Below, in pieces: positions 23,693-32,288 of a stretch of 47,492 nucleotides of DNA. The notes beneath the pieces were generated by a model. It ran no database searches, was not told where the DNA came from, and saw only the letters and a program-made list of their open reading frames with translations. Source of the stretch: Lachnospiraceae bacterium. GTDB lineage: Bacteria > Bacillota > Clostridia > Lachnospirales > Lachnospiraceae. Position 1 is the stretch's first letter, and every line of letters begins with the position of its first letter. The position numbers were made by a program, and so were the translations under genes. The stretch covers positions 1 to 47,492 of the forward strand of contig JAEDOO010000004.1 in assembly GCA_016301965.1 (NCBI GenBank), read 5' to 3'.

Positions 23693-24523
23693 ATGAAGAA
23701 AAAGAAAATGTATGTTATGTTCAGCTTACTCTTGCTTGTTCTGACTCTGGGGCTTTTCAGCCCTTCGCCCGTGTATGCTGCTAAAAAGACGGCGAGCAAA
23801 TATACGATTTATGTAAATCGCAAAACAAACCTTGTCAATGTGGTGGATACAAAGAGCAAAAAAGTCGTTCGCGCCATGTATTGTTCCACCGGCAAAAACA
23901 ATCGTACCATCACGGGCACCTATACTACAAAAGCAAGATATCGCTGGAGATATCTGAAAGGAAACGTATATGGGCAGTATGCCACACGGATCCATGGTTC
24001 GTATCTGTTTCACTCCGTCCCATACTACAAGAAAAATGTGACGAAAGTAGAAACAGCAGAGTACAATAAGCTGGGGGAACAGGCATCTCTTGGCTGTGTC
24101 CGTCTGACAGTGGCCGATGCAAAATGGATCTACGATAAATGCCGTATTGGCACAAAAGTCGTTATTAACGATAAAAAAGAACTGCAAAAGCCAAAATATC
24201 TTCCCATCAAGATTTCCACAAAGAATAAAGCGGGCTGGGATCCCACGGATCCAAACAAAAAGAATCCGTATTACCCCAGAATTGCTGTAAAAAAAGGACA
24301 GCAAAAGATAACGAAAGGAAGCAGTTTTGACCCATTCTCTGCAGTCACAGTCACTTCAAAAACTTCTTCGGAGGCTGAACTTCGGGAGAATCTGTCCGTA
24401 AAAGGCAAGGTCAATACAAAGAAGAACGGCAAATACAGCCTGACCTATTCGGTGAAGGATCCGCGAACGGAACTCGTTACGACCAAAAAGATAACGTTTA
24501 CGGTTACTTCGAACAATACATAA
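23693..24523 (+). CDS. Secreted L,D-transpeptidase (YkuD) with C-terminal Ig-like domain
   Basis: A 276-residue exported enzyme. A lysine-rich signal peptide (residues ~1-29, ending PVYA-A) leads into the YkuD domain (~37-160). The catalytic region has HGSYLFHSVPY and the active-site motif SLGCVRL with cysteine near residue 142. L,D-transpeptidases form 3-3 peptidoglycan cross-links or attach proteins and resist most beta-lactams other than carbapenems. From about residue 190 a beta-rich module (YPRIAVKKGQQKITKGSSFDP ... YSVKDPRTELVTTKKITFTV) resembles bacterial Ig-like domains that stick to cell wall. Own unit after a terminator. Confidence 0.9.
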   Translation: MKKKKMYVMFSLLLLVLTLGLFSPSPVYAAKKTASKYTIYVNRKTNLVNVVDTKSKKVVRAMYCSTGKNNRTITGTYTTKARYRWRYLKGNVYGQYATRIHGSYLFHSVPYYKKNVTKVETAEYNKLGEQASLGCVRLTVADAKWIYDKCRIGTKVVINDKKELQKPKYLPIKISTKNKAGWDPTDPNKKNPYYPRIAVKKGQQKITKGSSFDPFSAVTVTSKTSSEAELRENLSVKGKVNTKKNGKYSLTYSVKDPRTELVTTKKITFTVTSNNT

Positions 24524-24567
24524 GATGATGATCATTTATAAGTCCAAAAGAAAGAGAGAACTAACCA

Positions 24568-25959
24568 TTGAACTTGATACTTTCCCTCAATGAGGCAGTT
24601 AACAATTTTGTCTGGGGCGTCCCCGCCATGATCTGTATCATTGGCGTAGGTCTTTTTCTCAGCATAAAAACAGGATTCATACAGCTTAGAAAATTCGGTT
24701 ATGCCATGAAATGCACGATCGGCCGGATTTTTTCCAAAAAAGAAGCTTCTGACGGCTCCGTCACTCCGTTTCAGGCCGTATGTACGGCGCTGGCGGCTAC
24801 CGTAGGTACCGGCAACATTGCCGGTGTAGCGGGAGCTATTGCTATTGGCGGTCCCGGAGCCGTGTTCTGGATGTGGTGCAGTGCGTTTCTCGGCATGTGT
24901 ACCAAATTTTCAGAAGTTACTCTGGCCGTACATTTCCGGGAGAAAAACAGTGACGGCGACTGGGTCGGCGGTCCCATGTACTATATTAAAAACGGTCTGA
25001 AAAAGAACTGGCATTTTCTGGCTGTAATCTATGCGGTTCTTGGCGTGCTGGCTGTGTTTGGTACAGGTAATGCGACACAGGTCAACACGATCGTTACGGC
25101 CATTGACAGCGTACTTGCAAACTTCAATATTTGTCCTCCGGAATATTACGGACACATCAATCTTGTCATCGGCATCCTGATCGCTTTGCTTGTAGCTCTT
25201 ATTCTGGTAGGAGGTCTGAAACGTATCGGAACGGTTACAGAGAAACTGGTGCCATTTATGGCAGTTATGTATGTGATTCTTGCACTGGGCGTTCTGGCTG
25301 TAAACTTTCGCCAGATTCCGGCTGCTTTTTCTCAGATTTTTGTGAGCGCGTTTCATCCTCAGGCAGTAACCGGCGGTATTGTGGGCAGTATGTTTATGGG
25401 AATGAAAAAAGGTGTGTCCCGCGGTATTTTCTCTAACGAGGCCGGTCTTGGTACAGGATCTATCGCTCATGCAGCTTCGGATATCAAAGAGCCGGTGCAG
25501 CAGGGATTTTTTGGTATCTTTGAAGTGTTTATGGATACCATCGTCATCTGTACACTTACCGCTCTCGTTATCTTGACCAGCGGTGTAAATATCACGTTTG
25601 GTCAGGCGGCAGGCGCAGAGCTTACCATCAGCGGATTTACCGCAACGTATGGTGGATGGGTTTCTCTGTTAACTGCCATCGCCATGTGTTGTTTCGCACT
25701 TTCTACGATCATTGGCTGGGGGCTTTACGGCACCCGCTGCATCGAGTATTTATTTGGAACTAAAGTAAATAAAGGTTTTATGCTGGTGTATTCCTTTATT
25801 GCTATTGTAGGTGCCACAACAAATCTTGCGGTGATCTGGGGAATTTCCGAAACCTTTAACGGACTTATGGTCATTCCCAACCTGATTGCTCTGTTTTTAC
25901 TTTCCGGAAAAGTAAAAGGACTGGCAGAAGATTATTTTTCAAGACACAAACAGAATTAG
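24568..25959 (+). CDS. Alanine/glycine:sodium symporter (AGCS family)
   Basis: A 463-residue polytopic membrane transporter importing alanine or glycine with sodium. The opening NLILSLNEAVNNFVWGVPAM, the signature AVCTALAATVGTGNIAGVAGAIAIGGPGA (residues ~68-96) and the internal FSNEAGLGTGSIAHA (~287-301) are typical of AgcS/DagA. The start is TTG at 24568; an in-frame TAA at 24562 rules out anything further upstream, and the next ATG would cut the first membrane helix. The ribosome binding site is weak (GAGAG). A bidirectional terminator shared with the spore protein gene follows. Confidence 0.93.
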   Translation: MNLILSLNEAVNNFVWGVPAMICIIGVGLFLSIKTGFIQLRKFGYAMKCTIGRIFSKKEASDGSVTPFQAVCTALAATVGTGNIAGVAGAIAIGGPGAVFWMWCSAFLGMCTKFSEVTLAVHFREKNSDGDWVGGPMYYIKNGLKKNWHFLAVIYAVLGVLAVFGTGNATQVNTIVTAIDSVLANFNICPPEYYGHINLVIGILIALLVALILVGGLKRIGTVTEKLVPFMAVMYVILALGVLAVNFRQIPAAFSQIFVSAFHPQAVTGGIVGSMFMGMKKGVSRGIFSNEAGLGTGSIAHAASDIKEPVQQGFFGIFEVFMDTIVICTLTALVILTSGVNITFGQAAGAELTISGFTATYGGWVSLLTAIAMCCFALSTIIGWGLYGTRCIEYLFGTKVNKGFMLVYSFIAIVGATTNLAVIWGISETFNGLMVIPNLIALFLLSGKVKGLAEDYFSRHKQN

Positions 25960-26006
25960 AAGAACAGAAACTATCCGGCGTATCATGTATTGACCCGCGC
26001 GACAAC

Positions 26007-26048
26007 AAAAGGAACTACTGCAGACTGAAAGCTGCAGCAGTTCCTTTT
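26007..26048. terminator. Bidirectional terminator between symporter and SASP genes
   Basis: A 17-bp stem (26007-26023 with 26032-26048, one G-T wobble) with A-rich left and T-rich right ends and an 8-base loop lies between two converging genes. Confidence 0.9.
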
Positions 26049-26073
26049 GCCTTTTAGAAAAGACAGCCGGATT

Positions 26074-26289
26074 TTACATCTGGTGACCGTTAGTCATCTG
26101 TCTTTCCTGGGCCTCGATCATTTTTTTGACCATATAGCCGCCTACGGAACCGTTTTCTTTGGAAGTCAGGTTTCCGTTGTAACCGTCGGAGAGCGGTACA
26201 CCCAGCTCACTTGCCACCTCAAATTTGAAACGGTCCATTGCTCCCTTTGCTTCAGGTACAGCGGTTGTACTGGAAGATCTGTTTGCCAT
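26074..26289 (-). CDS. Alpha/beta-type small acid-soluble spore protein
   Basis: A 71-residue SASP that coats forespore DNA and protects it from UV and heat. It begins MANRSSSTTAVPEAKGAMDRFKFEVASELGV. The germination-protease cleavage site region is KFEVASELGV, and the second signature is GNLTSKENGSVGGYMVKKMIEAQE. The ATG at 26289 follows AAGGAGG on the minus strand. This is direct evidence that the organism can form spores. Expected to be transcribed by the forespore sigma factor SigG. Confidence 0.95.
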   Translation of the reverse strand: MANRSSSTTAVPEAKGAMDRFKFEVASELGVPLSDGYNGNLTSKENGSVGGYMVKKMIEAQERQMTNGHQM

Positions 26290-26333
26290 AATGAATTGCC
26301 TCCTTATTTGATTGGTTTGACTTGTTACGCTCA

Positions 26334-26340
26334 TAGTATC
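26334..26340 (-). promoter_or_regulatory. Possible SigG-type -10 (GATACTA) upstream of the SASP gene
   Basis: On the minus strand GATACTA resembles the SigG -10 consensus CATACTA, about 45 bases upstream of the start codon. A -35 of GAGTAAA type lies about 15 bases upstream. Weak, because only one mismatch-tolerant hexamer is involved. Confidence 0.3.
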
Positions 26341-26451
26341 TGCAAATGCTGACGATTTACTCTGGAAAGTTCTGAGAATATTCGGATTAAAAAACATGAA
26401 TTTGGTGAAAATGTACATTTTTTTAAAATATATTGCAATTATTTGTATGAT

Positions 26452-26480
26452 TTGTTATCATACTAATATGGTAGTATAAT
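26452..26480 (+). promoter_or_regulatory. Promoter for mgsA
   Basis: TTGTTA at 26452-26457 and TATAAT at 26475-26480 with 17 bases between; AGGAGG follows at 26486-26491, so the leader is very short. Confidence 0.7.
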
Positions 26481-26497
26481 ATTTTAGGAGGCGAAAA

Positions 26498-26893
26498 ATG
26501 AATATAGGATTTATCGCTCATAACAGTAAAAAGAGTCTGATCGAGGACTTTTGCATTGCATATAAAGGAATACTTGCGAAGCATCAGGTATATGCCACCG
26601 GCACTACCGGAAGACGTATTGAAGAAGTTACAAATCTTCATGTGCATAAATTTCTGGCTGGTTCCGTTGGCGGTGATAAGCAGTTTATGGAAATGATTGC
26701 CCGCGGTGACATGGATCTTGTGATCTTTTTCTATAATCCATCGATGATCGATCCTAAAGAACCGGATGTTTTTGAAATTACCAGATGCTGCGATCAGTAC
26801 AATATTCCTGTTGCTACGAACATTGCCACTGCTGAATCTTTGATTCTTGGTCTGGACCGCGGTGATCTGGACTGGCGTTTGCATCTTATATGA
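26498..26893 (+). CDS. mgsA: Methylglyoxal synthase
   Basis: A 131-residue enzyme converting dihydroxyacetone phosphate to methylglyoxal and phosphate, a bypass of lower glycolysis that relieves sugar-phosphate stress. The family pattern is clear: NIGFIAHNSKK, YATGTTGRRI, LAGSVGGDKQ, GDMDLVIFFYNP with the catalytic aspartate, and VATNIATAE. Length is normal. It starts behind its own promoter and perfect ribosome binding site and is followed 16 bases later by rsmD with no terminator, so the two are probably co-transcribed. Confidence 0.95.
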   Translation: MNIGFIAHNSKKSLIEDFCIAYKGILAKHQVYATGTTGRRIEEVTNLHVHKFLAGSVGGDKQFMEMIARGDMDLVIFFYNPSMIDPKEPDVFEITRCCDQYNIPVATNIATAESLILGLDRGDLDWRLHLI

Positions 26894-26909
26894 CAGAATG
26901 GAGTAAAAC

Positions 26910-27467
26910 ATGAGAGTAATTGCAGGGAAATGCAGAAGTCTCCCTCTGAAGACACTCGAAGGTCTGGAAACCAGGCCTACGACAGATCGGACGAAGGAGA
27001 CTTTATTTAATGTCCTTCAGCCATGGATCCCGGGCTGCCGTTTTCTGGATCTTTTTTCCGGAAGCGGAAGTATTGGCATAGAAGCTTTAAGCCGTGGTGC
27101 GGTGGAGGCTGTTTTTGTGGAACAGTCGCGCAAAGCAACAGCTGTTATCCGGGACAATCTTCAATTCACAAAACTTATGCCAGAGGCTGTGGTCATGCAG
27201 GATTCTGTCCTTCATGCGCTGAGTATTCTGTCGGGAAAAGGAGAGGTTTTTGATTGTGTTTTCATGGATCCTCCCTATAACCACGAGCTGGAAAAAGAAG
27301 TCCTGACGTATCTGAGCAGCCATCGTCTTCTCAGGGAAGGTGGTATCGTTGTCGTTGAAGCTTCTCTGCATACGGATCTTTCTTATGCTGCAGAGCTCGG
27401 TTTCACTATGGTACGTGAAAAATTATACAAAACAAACAAACATGTCTTTTATCAATGGGAAAAGTAA
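26910..27467 (+). CDS. rsmD: 16S rRNA (guanine-966-N2)-methyltransferase RsmD
   Basis: A 185-residue SAM-dependent methyltransferase acting on 16S rRNA G966 during 30S assembly. It opens MRVIAGKCRSLPLKT and has TRPTTDRTKETLFN, the SAM motif FLDLFSGSGSIGIEALSRGA (~residues 45-64), and the catalytic DPPY (~120) in VFMDPPYNHELE. In many Firmicutes rsmD is followed by coaD; here a 138-base gap comes first, then a coiled-coil gene, so coaD is absent from this spot. Confidence 0.95.
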   Translation: MRVIAGKCRSLPLKTLEGLETRPTTDRTKETLFNVLQPWIPGCRFLDLFSGSGSIGIEALSRGAVEAVFVEQSRKATAVIRDNLQFTKLMPEAVVMQDSVLHALSILSGKGEVFDCVFMDPPYNHELEKEVLTYLSSHRLLREGGIVVVEASLHTDLSYAAELGFTMVREKLYKTNKHVFYQWEK

Positions 27468-27605
27468 GCTGCTGCAGCGTTTAAAACTCCGGAGATTCCG
27501 TGAAAATCATGAAATCAGCCATTGTGTTCTGGCGGGATACGTGCTAATATTGTACCGAATGGGAGTAAAAAATGCTTTACATCAGATAAATAAGGAGAAA
27601 ATGAT

Positions 27606-28205
27606 ATGAGCAGTAGAATTGAACAGATTATTGAGGAAATCGAAGAGTACGTAGAGAGCTGTAAATACCAGCCGCTGTCTACGACAAAAATCGTTGTGAA
27701 TAAAGAAGAATTAGAGGAGCTTCTGCGTGAGCTTCGCCTGAAAACTCCGGATGAGATCAAGAGATATCAGAAGATCATCAGCAATAAGGATGCCATTCTG
27801 GCGGATGCTCAGGCTAAAGCGGATTCCATTATTGCGGAAGCTGAGGCTACAGCACAGGAGATGGTCAGTCAGCATGAAGTTATGCAGAGAGCCTATGCCC
27901 AGGCCAACGAGACGGTAAACCAGGCCAATGCCCAGGCACAGAGCATTCTTGACGCGGCAACCACAGATTCTAACAATATTCGTTTGTCTGCTATCAGCTA
28001 TACCGATGACATGCTGGCCAACATGGCGCAGATCATGGAAAGTACACTGACAGATGTGGGAGAAAAATACAGTCTTTTTGCTAACTCTCTGAAAAGCTGC
28101 TACGACGTAGTTAAGAAAAACCGCAGTGAGCTGGCTCCGCAGGTTTCTCAGATGCAGGAAGCTGAAGTCAGTGACGAAGAATTAGAGTACGAAGAGGAAG
28201 AATAA
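27606..28205 (+). CDS. Coiled-coil protein of unknown function with acidic tail
   Basis: A 199-residue, mostly helical protein. An acidic helix (IEQIIEEIEEYVESCKYQPLS) is followed by KIVVNKEELEELLRELRLKTPDEIKRYQKI. A long alanine-, glutamine- and glutamate-rich coiled coil (residues ~65-130) resembles ATP synthase b or DivIVA-like segments. The C-terminus is a run of acidic residues. Proteins of this type are common downstream of rsmD/coaD in Lachnospiraceae, often mislabelled as ATPase. No catalytic motif is visible. AAGGAG precedes the ATG. The 3' end overlaps the converging YlbJ-like gene by 24 bases. Confidence 0.7.
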   Translation: MSSRIEQIIEEIEEYVESCKYQPLSTTKIVVNKEELEELLRELRLKTPDEIKRYQKIISNKDAILADAQAKADSIIAEAEATAQEMVSQHEVMQRAYAQANETVNQANAQAQSILDAATTDSNNIRLSAISYTDDMLANMAQIMESTLTDVGEKYSLFANSLKSCYDVVKKNRSELAPQVSQMQEAEVSDEELEYEEEE

Positions 28206-29153
28206 TCCTGTCAGCAGACCGGTCAGTACTGCCTGACTGGCCTTAGCGATAAAACACAGGTGTACAGGTAATTCTGTTCCTTTCAGCATACTTGTAACCT
28301 GCATCAGGCTGCTCATGCCGCCAAATGCACATAGGCTATTGATGACTATACCTTTTAAGAGGGCAGGCATGGTGCAGACTTTCAGCTGACCTATGCCGGT
28401 GGTGATTTCCAAAAGAGCCACCAGAATACCGCTTTCTATGGCGGACAGGTGTATCAGCCTCTGCAAAACAGCTGCCAGGACAGAGAAAAGCAGGATATAT
28501 CCGCCAATGCGCATAAGTGTATCCAGACTGTTCATTATGGAGGTGTCCAGATTTTCGCTCAGGCAGAAAGTCTGTGAAGCCTCCTTTTTTTCTGTGCAGT
28601 CAAGCTCACTGGACGTATAGCCCTGTGCAGACAGGAGGGGCATCTGTCCTTTGAAGGGAAAAATCCATCGTCCGACAAACCACAGAAGAAACACACTCAT
28701 ATAATAGGATAGAACCATGATCCTGCGCATACCAGGCTCAGGAAAAAGATCCGCAAATACAAATTCTATGAGAAAAGCCGGAGACAGCTGATTACAGAAG
28801 ATCAGCAGAAAACGCGCTTCATATTCTGTGATCTTACGGCGGACAAGAAAATCGTGCACCATTTTTGCACCCATGGGAATGCCGCACAGCAGTCCCAGCA
28901 AAGCGATATACCAGCCGCAGCCGGACAGGTGACTTAACCTTCCAATCTCAGAATCTCCAGACCCTTCTGCCTTTTTCCATATGCCGCTGTTTAGGCAAAG
29001 CTGTGACAGAATCATACAGGGCCAGAGTGCCGGGAGTACCTGATTGAACCATAACAGGAGTCCATTTTTCGCACCTTTCAGAGAAGTCTGCGGAAAAAGA
29101 AGAAGAAAAATCAGCAGTAGCAAGGGAAGCAGAACAGGTAATTTTTTTTTCAT
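28182..29153 (-). CDS. YlbJ-like sporulation membrane protein (nucleoside-recognition/Gate domain)
   Basis: A roughly 323-residue polytopic protein. It has a basic N-terminus followed by a long hydrophobic helix (PVLLPLLLLIFLLLF), then LLLWFNQVLPALWPCMILSQL, LLCGIPMGAKMV and LLIFCNQLSPAFLIEFV, and near the end LEITTGIGQL and NSLCAFGGMSSLMQ. These match the Gate/nucleoside-recognition layout of YlbJ, which is needed for spore cortex in Bacillus. The start is uncertain: 29153 is chosen because it opens with MKKKLPVLLP, but it lacks a ribosome binding site; ATGs at 29204 and 29249 are alternatives. A loop of ~45 residues around the SELDCTEKKE segment is hydrophilic. Confidence 0.7.
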   Translation of the reverse strand: MKKKLPVLLPLLLLIFLLLFPQTSLKGAKNGLLLWFNQVLPALWPCMILSQLCLNSGIWKKAEGSGDSEIGRLSHLSGCGWYIALLGLLCGIPMGAKMVHDFLVRRKITEYEARFLLIFCNQLSPAFLIEFVFADLFPEPGMRRIMVLSYYMSVFLLWFVGRWIFPFKGQMPLLSAQGYTSSELDCTEKKEASQTFCLSENLDTSIMNSLDTLMRIGGYILLFSVLAAVLQRLIHLSAIESGILVALLEITTGIGQLKVCTMPALLKGIVINSLCAFGGMSSLMQVTSMLKGTELPVHLCFIAKASQAVLTGLLTGLFFLFVL

Positions 29154-29273
29154 GATCACGGTTTTTGTTTTATATGTATGTACCCGTAAAGCCAGATAGT
29201 CCATAATCTGTTTTATAAAAAAAGGTTCTAAAGACCGGGGCAAAAGCATATGGTTTATTTTGGATGCAGCTTA

Positions 29274-29282
29274 TGCTATAAT
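29274..29282 (+). promoter_or_regulatory. Extended -10 promoter for the alarmone synthetase gene
   Basis: TGC followed by TATAAT (29277-29282) gives an extended -10 motif about 43 bases upstream of the start codon; the -35 region is only TTTATT-like. Confidence 0.55.
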
Positions 29283-29324
29283 ATTATAGCTGTATCAAAT
29301 TGAAAGAAATGAGGCAATGCATCT

Positions 29325-30143
29325 ATGGAAATACAGCTCTGGCGGCAGATTTTATGCCCGTATGAACTGGCAGTAAAGGAACTGACAGTCAAATTTAATC
29401 ATTTGATCAAAGAACATCACGAGAAGGATCTGTATTCGCCCATTACGCAGGTGATGGGGCGGGTAAAATCCGTAACCAGTATTTTGGATAAATTGCAGAG
29501 AAAAAACATTCCATTGGATAAACTGGAAGAGGAGATTGACGATATTGCCGGGATTCGTATCATCTGTCAGTTTGTAGAGGATATCGCTAAAGTAGAAGAA
29601 CTGATCCGGGGACGCAGTGATATGGAGATCGTTAGTGTTAAAGATTATATTCACCATATCAAACCCAGCGGTTACCGCAGCTATCATCTGATCATCGCAT
29701 ATACGGTAGAAACTCTGCAGGGTCCGAAGAAAATCCACGCAGAAATACAGATTCGTACCATGGCCATGGATTTCTGGTCTACAATTGAGCATTCTCTTCA
29801 ATATAAATATAAAGCCAATATGCCGGAACATATCCGCAAACGGCTGAGCAATGCGGCAGATGCCATTGTAGCTCTGGACCATGAGATGTCTTCTGTACGC
29901 AGCGATATCATGGACGCACAGAATTCTTCCATGACAAATTTAAAACTGGTGGAAGATATCCTGAATAACATAGAAAATCTGTACCGTGTATCCAACAAGC
30001 GGGAGGTAAGCAAAATCCAGGATGAATTTTATCGGATCTATCAAATGAACGATATGGAGCAGCTAAAGCATTTTCACCGTCAGCTGGATATTATTTCTGA
30101 AGGATACCGCGCCCAGGCGGTAACTACTGACTTTGAAGAGTAA
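29325..30143 (+). CDS. Small alarmone synthetase (RelA/SpoT synthetase domain only)
   Basis: A 272-residue (p)ppGpp synthetase. The RelA_SpoT domain occupies residues ~40-190. Key segments are QVMGRVKSVTSILDKL, DIAGIRIICQF, KPSGYRSYHLII (substrate-binding tyrosine) and the catalytic EIQIRTMAMDFWSTIEHSLQYK. There is no HD hydrolase domain and no TGS/ACT regulatory part, so it belongs to the RelQ/RelP small synthetases. The C-terminal ~70 residues form a helix-rich extension, longer than in many RelQ proteins. GAGG at 29311-29314 lies before the ATG. It is followed by the rRNA methyltransferase gene. Confidence 0.92.
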   Translation: MEIQLWRQILCPYELAVKELTVKFNHLIKEHHEKDLYSPITQVMGRVKSVTSILDKLQRKNIPLDKLEEEIDDIAGIRIICQFVEDIAKVEELIRGRSDMEIVSVKDYIHHIKPSGYRSYHLIIAYTVETLQGPKKIHAEIQIRTMAMDFWSTIEHSLQYKYKANMPEHIRKRLSNAADAIVALDHEMSSVRSDIMDAQNSSMTNLKLVEDILNNIENLYRVSNKREVSKIQDEFYRIYQMNDMEQLKHFHRQLDIISEGYRAQAVTTDFEE

Positions 30144-30176
30144 ACATCAATCTGTTTTATGACAAATGAGGTGCTA

Positions 30177-31553
30177 ATGAATCTGAATTTACCGGATAAA
30201 TTTCAACAGTCCATGCGTGAATTGCTGGGTGCAGAAATGTACCCGGCGTTTTTGGCGTCCTATGAGCGACCGGTACGGGCAGGGCTTCGCGTTAATACGT
30301 CCAAAGTCACACCGGAAGCCTTTAAAAAAACTTCTTCTTTTCATCTGGAGTCCATTCCCTGGATCGGTAATGGCTTTTATTATGAAGACGAAGATACGGT
30401 TTCAAAACATCCCTGGTATTATGCCGGGCTATACTATATGCAGGAACCCAGTGCTATGACACCTGCCAGTCTGCTGCCTGTGCAGGAGGGTGATCTGGTT
30501 CTGGATCTCTGCGCTGCTCCCGGAGGAAAAGCCACAGAACTCGGAGCAAAGCTTCAGGGAAGCGGATTTCTTCTGGCAAATGATATCAGTACTTCCCGGG
30601 CCAGAGCACTGCTTCGCAATCTGGAGCGCTTTGGTATTGCCAATATGGCTGTATGCAGCGAAGATCCTGAACACCTGGTGCAGGTATTTCCGGAAACTTT
30701 TGATAAGATTCTGGTGGATGCTCCCTGCTCGGGGGAAGGAATGTTCCATAAAGAGCCGCAGATGATGAAGTTCTGGGAGGATCATGGGCCTGCGTATTAC
30801 TGTGAGATTCAGAAAAAACTGATCCTGCAGGCTGCGGATATGTTAAAACCCGGAGGTATGCTGGTATATTCCACCTGTACCTTTGATCCATTAGAAAACG
30901 AAGGCACACTTTCCTGGCTTCTTCAGAACCGCCCGGAGTTTCATCTTATGAAGATTCCCCGAAGATATGAGGGCTTTTCCTGTGGACTTTCTCCTTTTGA
31001 AGATGCCGTACGGATCTTTCCGCAGAACATGGATGGAGAAGGGCATTTTGCAGCGCTTTTACAAAAAGGCAGCACTTGCGCAAAAAATGATTCTCATCAT
31101 AGCGGTATGTCCGTTCGCCAGCGCTTCGAGCTTCCTGCTGCTGCCGGGGAATTTTTGCAGCCGATTGCCGAAGCAAAATGTTTTCCAAAAGTCGGAGAAT
31201 GGATGCTTAAAGAAGAAAGACTGTATTATCTTCCAAGGCAGCCCATCACTTCCCAGAAACTTCGTTTTCTTCGCACGGGACTTCTGGTGGGAGAATGCAA
31301 AAAAAACCGGTTTGAGCCCTCTCAGGCGCTGGCTATGGCCCTTTCACAGGAAGAATTTCCCCTGTCTCTTTCTTTATCTTGTGACGATGAGAGAACGATT
31401 CGTTATCTGAAAGGAGAGACCATCGATGCTTTGGAAATGGGGCAAAAAAAAGGCTGGCTTCTTGTATGCGCGGATGGCTATCCTCTTGGCTTTGGCAAAC
31501 TGGACAGAGGCCGGATCAAAAATAAATACAACGCAGGCTGGCGTATGCTCTAG
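30177..31553 (+). CDS. RsmF/NOP2 family rRNA cytosine-C5 methyltransferase
   Basis: A 458-residue SAM-dependent m5C methyltransferase of the RsmB/RsmF/Sun group. The SAM motif is VLDLCAAPGGKATELGAKL (~residues 105-123). The two reactive-cysteine segments are DAPCSGEGMFH (~181) and YSTCTFDPLENE (~233). The C-terminal ~150 residues form the extra RNA-binding portion typical of RsmF-like proteins. The GAGGTG at 30168-30173 lies just before the ATG at 30177; an earlier ATG at 30159 lacks a site. Target is likely 16S rRNA; the exact base cannot be stated. RsuA-type synthase follows after 8 bases. Confidence 0.9.
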   Translation: MNLNLPDKFQQSMRELLGAEMYPAFLASYERPVRAGLRVNTSKVTPEAFKKTSSFHLESIPWIGNGFYYEDEDTVSKHPWYYAGLYYMQEPSAMTPASLLPVQEGDLVLDLCAAPGGKATELGAKLQGSGFLLANDISTSRARALLRNLERFGIANMAVCSEDPEHLVQVFPETFDKILVDAPCSGEGMFHKEPQMMKFWEDHGPAYYCEIQKKLILQAADMLKPGGMLVYSTCTFDPLENEGTLSWLLQNRPEFHLMKIPRRYEGFSCGLSPFEDAVRIFPQNMDGEGHFAALLQKGSTCAKNDSHHSGMSVRQRFELPAAAGEFLQPIAEAKCFPKVGEWMLKEERLYYLPRQPITSQKLRFLRTGLLVGECKKNRFEPSQALAMALSQEEFPLSLSLSCDDERTIRYLKGETIDALEMGQKKGWLLVCADGYPLGFGKLDRGRIKNKYNAGWRML

Positions 31554-31561
31554 GAGGGATT

Positions 31562-32287
31562 ATGCTGCTGAGACTGGATAAATATCTGGCTGATCTGTCG
31601 GTAGATACACGATCAAAAGTTAAGCTTCTGATCCGCAAGGGCAGAGTCAGAGTCAATGAACAAATCGCAAAAAGACCGGAAACGAAGATAGATACCGATG
31701 CGGACACAGTAACCGTGGATGGCCGCATCCTTGTCTACCATCCTTTTGAGTATTATATGCTGAACAAACCGGCCGGTGTACTGTCTGCGGCCCGGGACAA
31801 AAAACAGCCGACGGTTCTCGATCTGATTGAAAGTGACCGCAAAGATTTATTTCCGGTAGGACGTCTGGATAAGGATACGGTAGGATTACTTTTGATCTGC
31901 AATGACGGCCGGCTTTCGCATGATCTGTTGTCTCCATCCCACCATGTAAACAAGACTTACGAGGTACGACTGGACGCAGCTCTTTCCCCGGAAGATATTG
32001 CTGCCCTGGAGACGGGAATTGATATAGGGGATACGTCGAAAACTCTTCCGGCTGTAATAGATACGCCATATGAAGATACCACACATGTAAACATTACGAT
32101 ACATGAGGGACGTTTTCACCAGGTAAAACGTATGTTTCTGGCAAGGGGCAAAACGGTGCTCTTTCTGAAACGACTGTCTATGGGCTCTCTTGTACTTGAT
32201 CCCACACTTTCAGAAGGATCATACCGAACCTTAACAGAGGCAGAAATACAGCAGTTGACTGCGCTAACAGAACGAAATAAGGGGTAG
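31562..32287 (+). CDS. RsuA family pseudouridine synthase
   Basis: A 241-residue pseudouridine synthase. An S4 RNA-binding domain (residues ~1-55, MLLRLDKYLADLSVDTRSKVKLLIRKGRVRVN) is followed by the synthase core with HPFEYYMLNKPAGVLSA and the catalytic-aspartate motif VGRLDKDTVGLLL (~100). A late motif HEGRFHQVKRM is also present. RsuA modifies 16S rRNA U516; relatives RluB/E/F act on 23S. The small-subunit type is favoured by the neighbours. AGGAGGG precedes the ATG and overlaps the end of the methyltransferase gene, so the two are coupled. Confidence 0.9.
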   Translation: MLLRLDKYLADLSVDTRSKVKLLIRKGRVRVNEQIAKRPETKIDTDADTVTVDGRILVYHPFEYYMLNKPAGVLSAARDKKQPTVLDLIESDRKDLFPVGRLDKDTVGLLLICNDGRLSHDLLSPSHHVNKTYEVRLDAALSPEDIAALETGIDIGDTSKTLPAVIDTPYEDTTHVNITIHEGRFHQVKRMFLARGKTVLFLKRLSMGSLVLDPTLSEGSYRTLTEAEIQQLTALTERNKG

Positions 32288-32288
32288 T

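Noticed and set aside
27340..27609. Plus-strand frame crossing the end of rsmD, considered as a coaD remnant
   Set aside because: Most of it overlaps rsmD in another frame and nothing resembles CoaD motifs.
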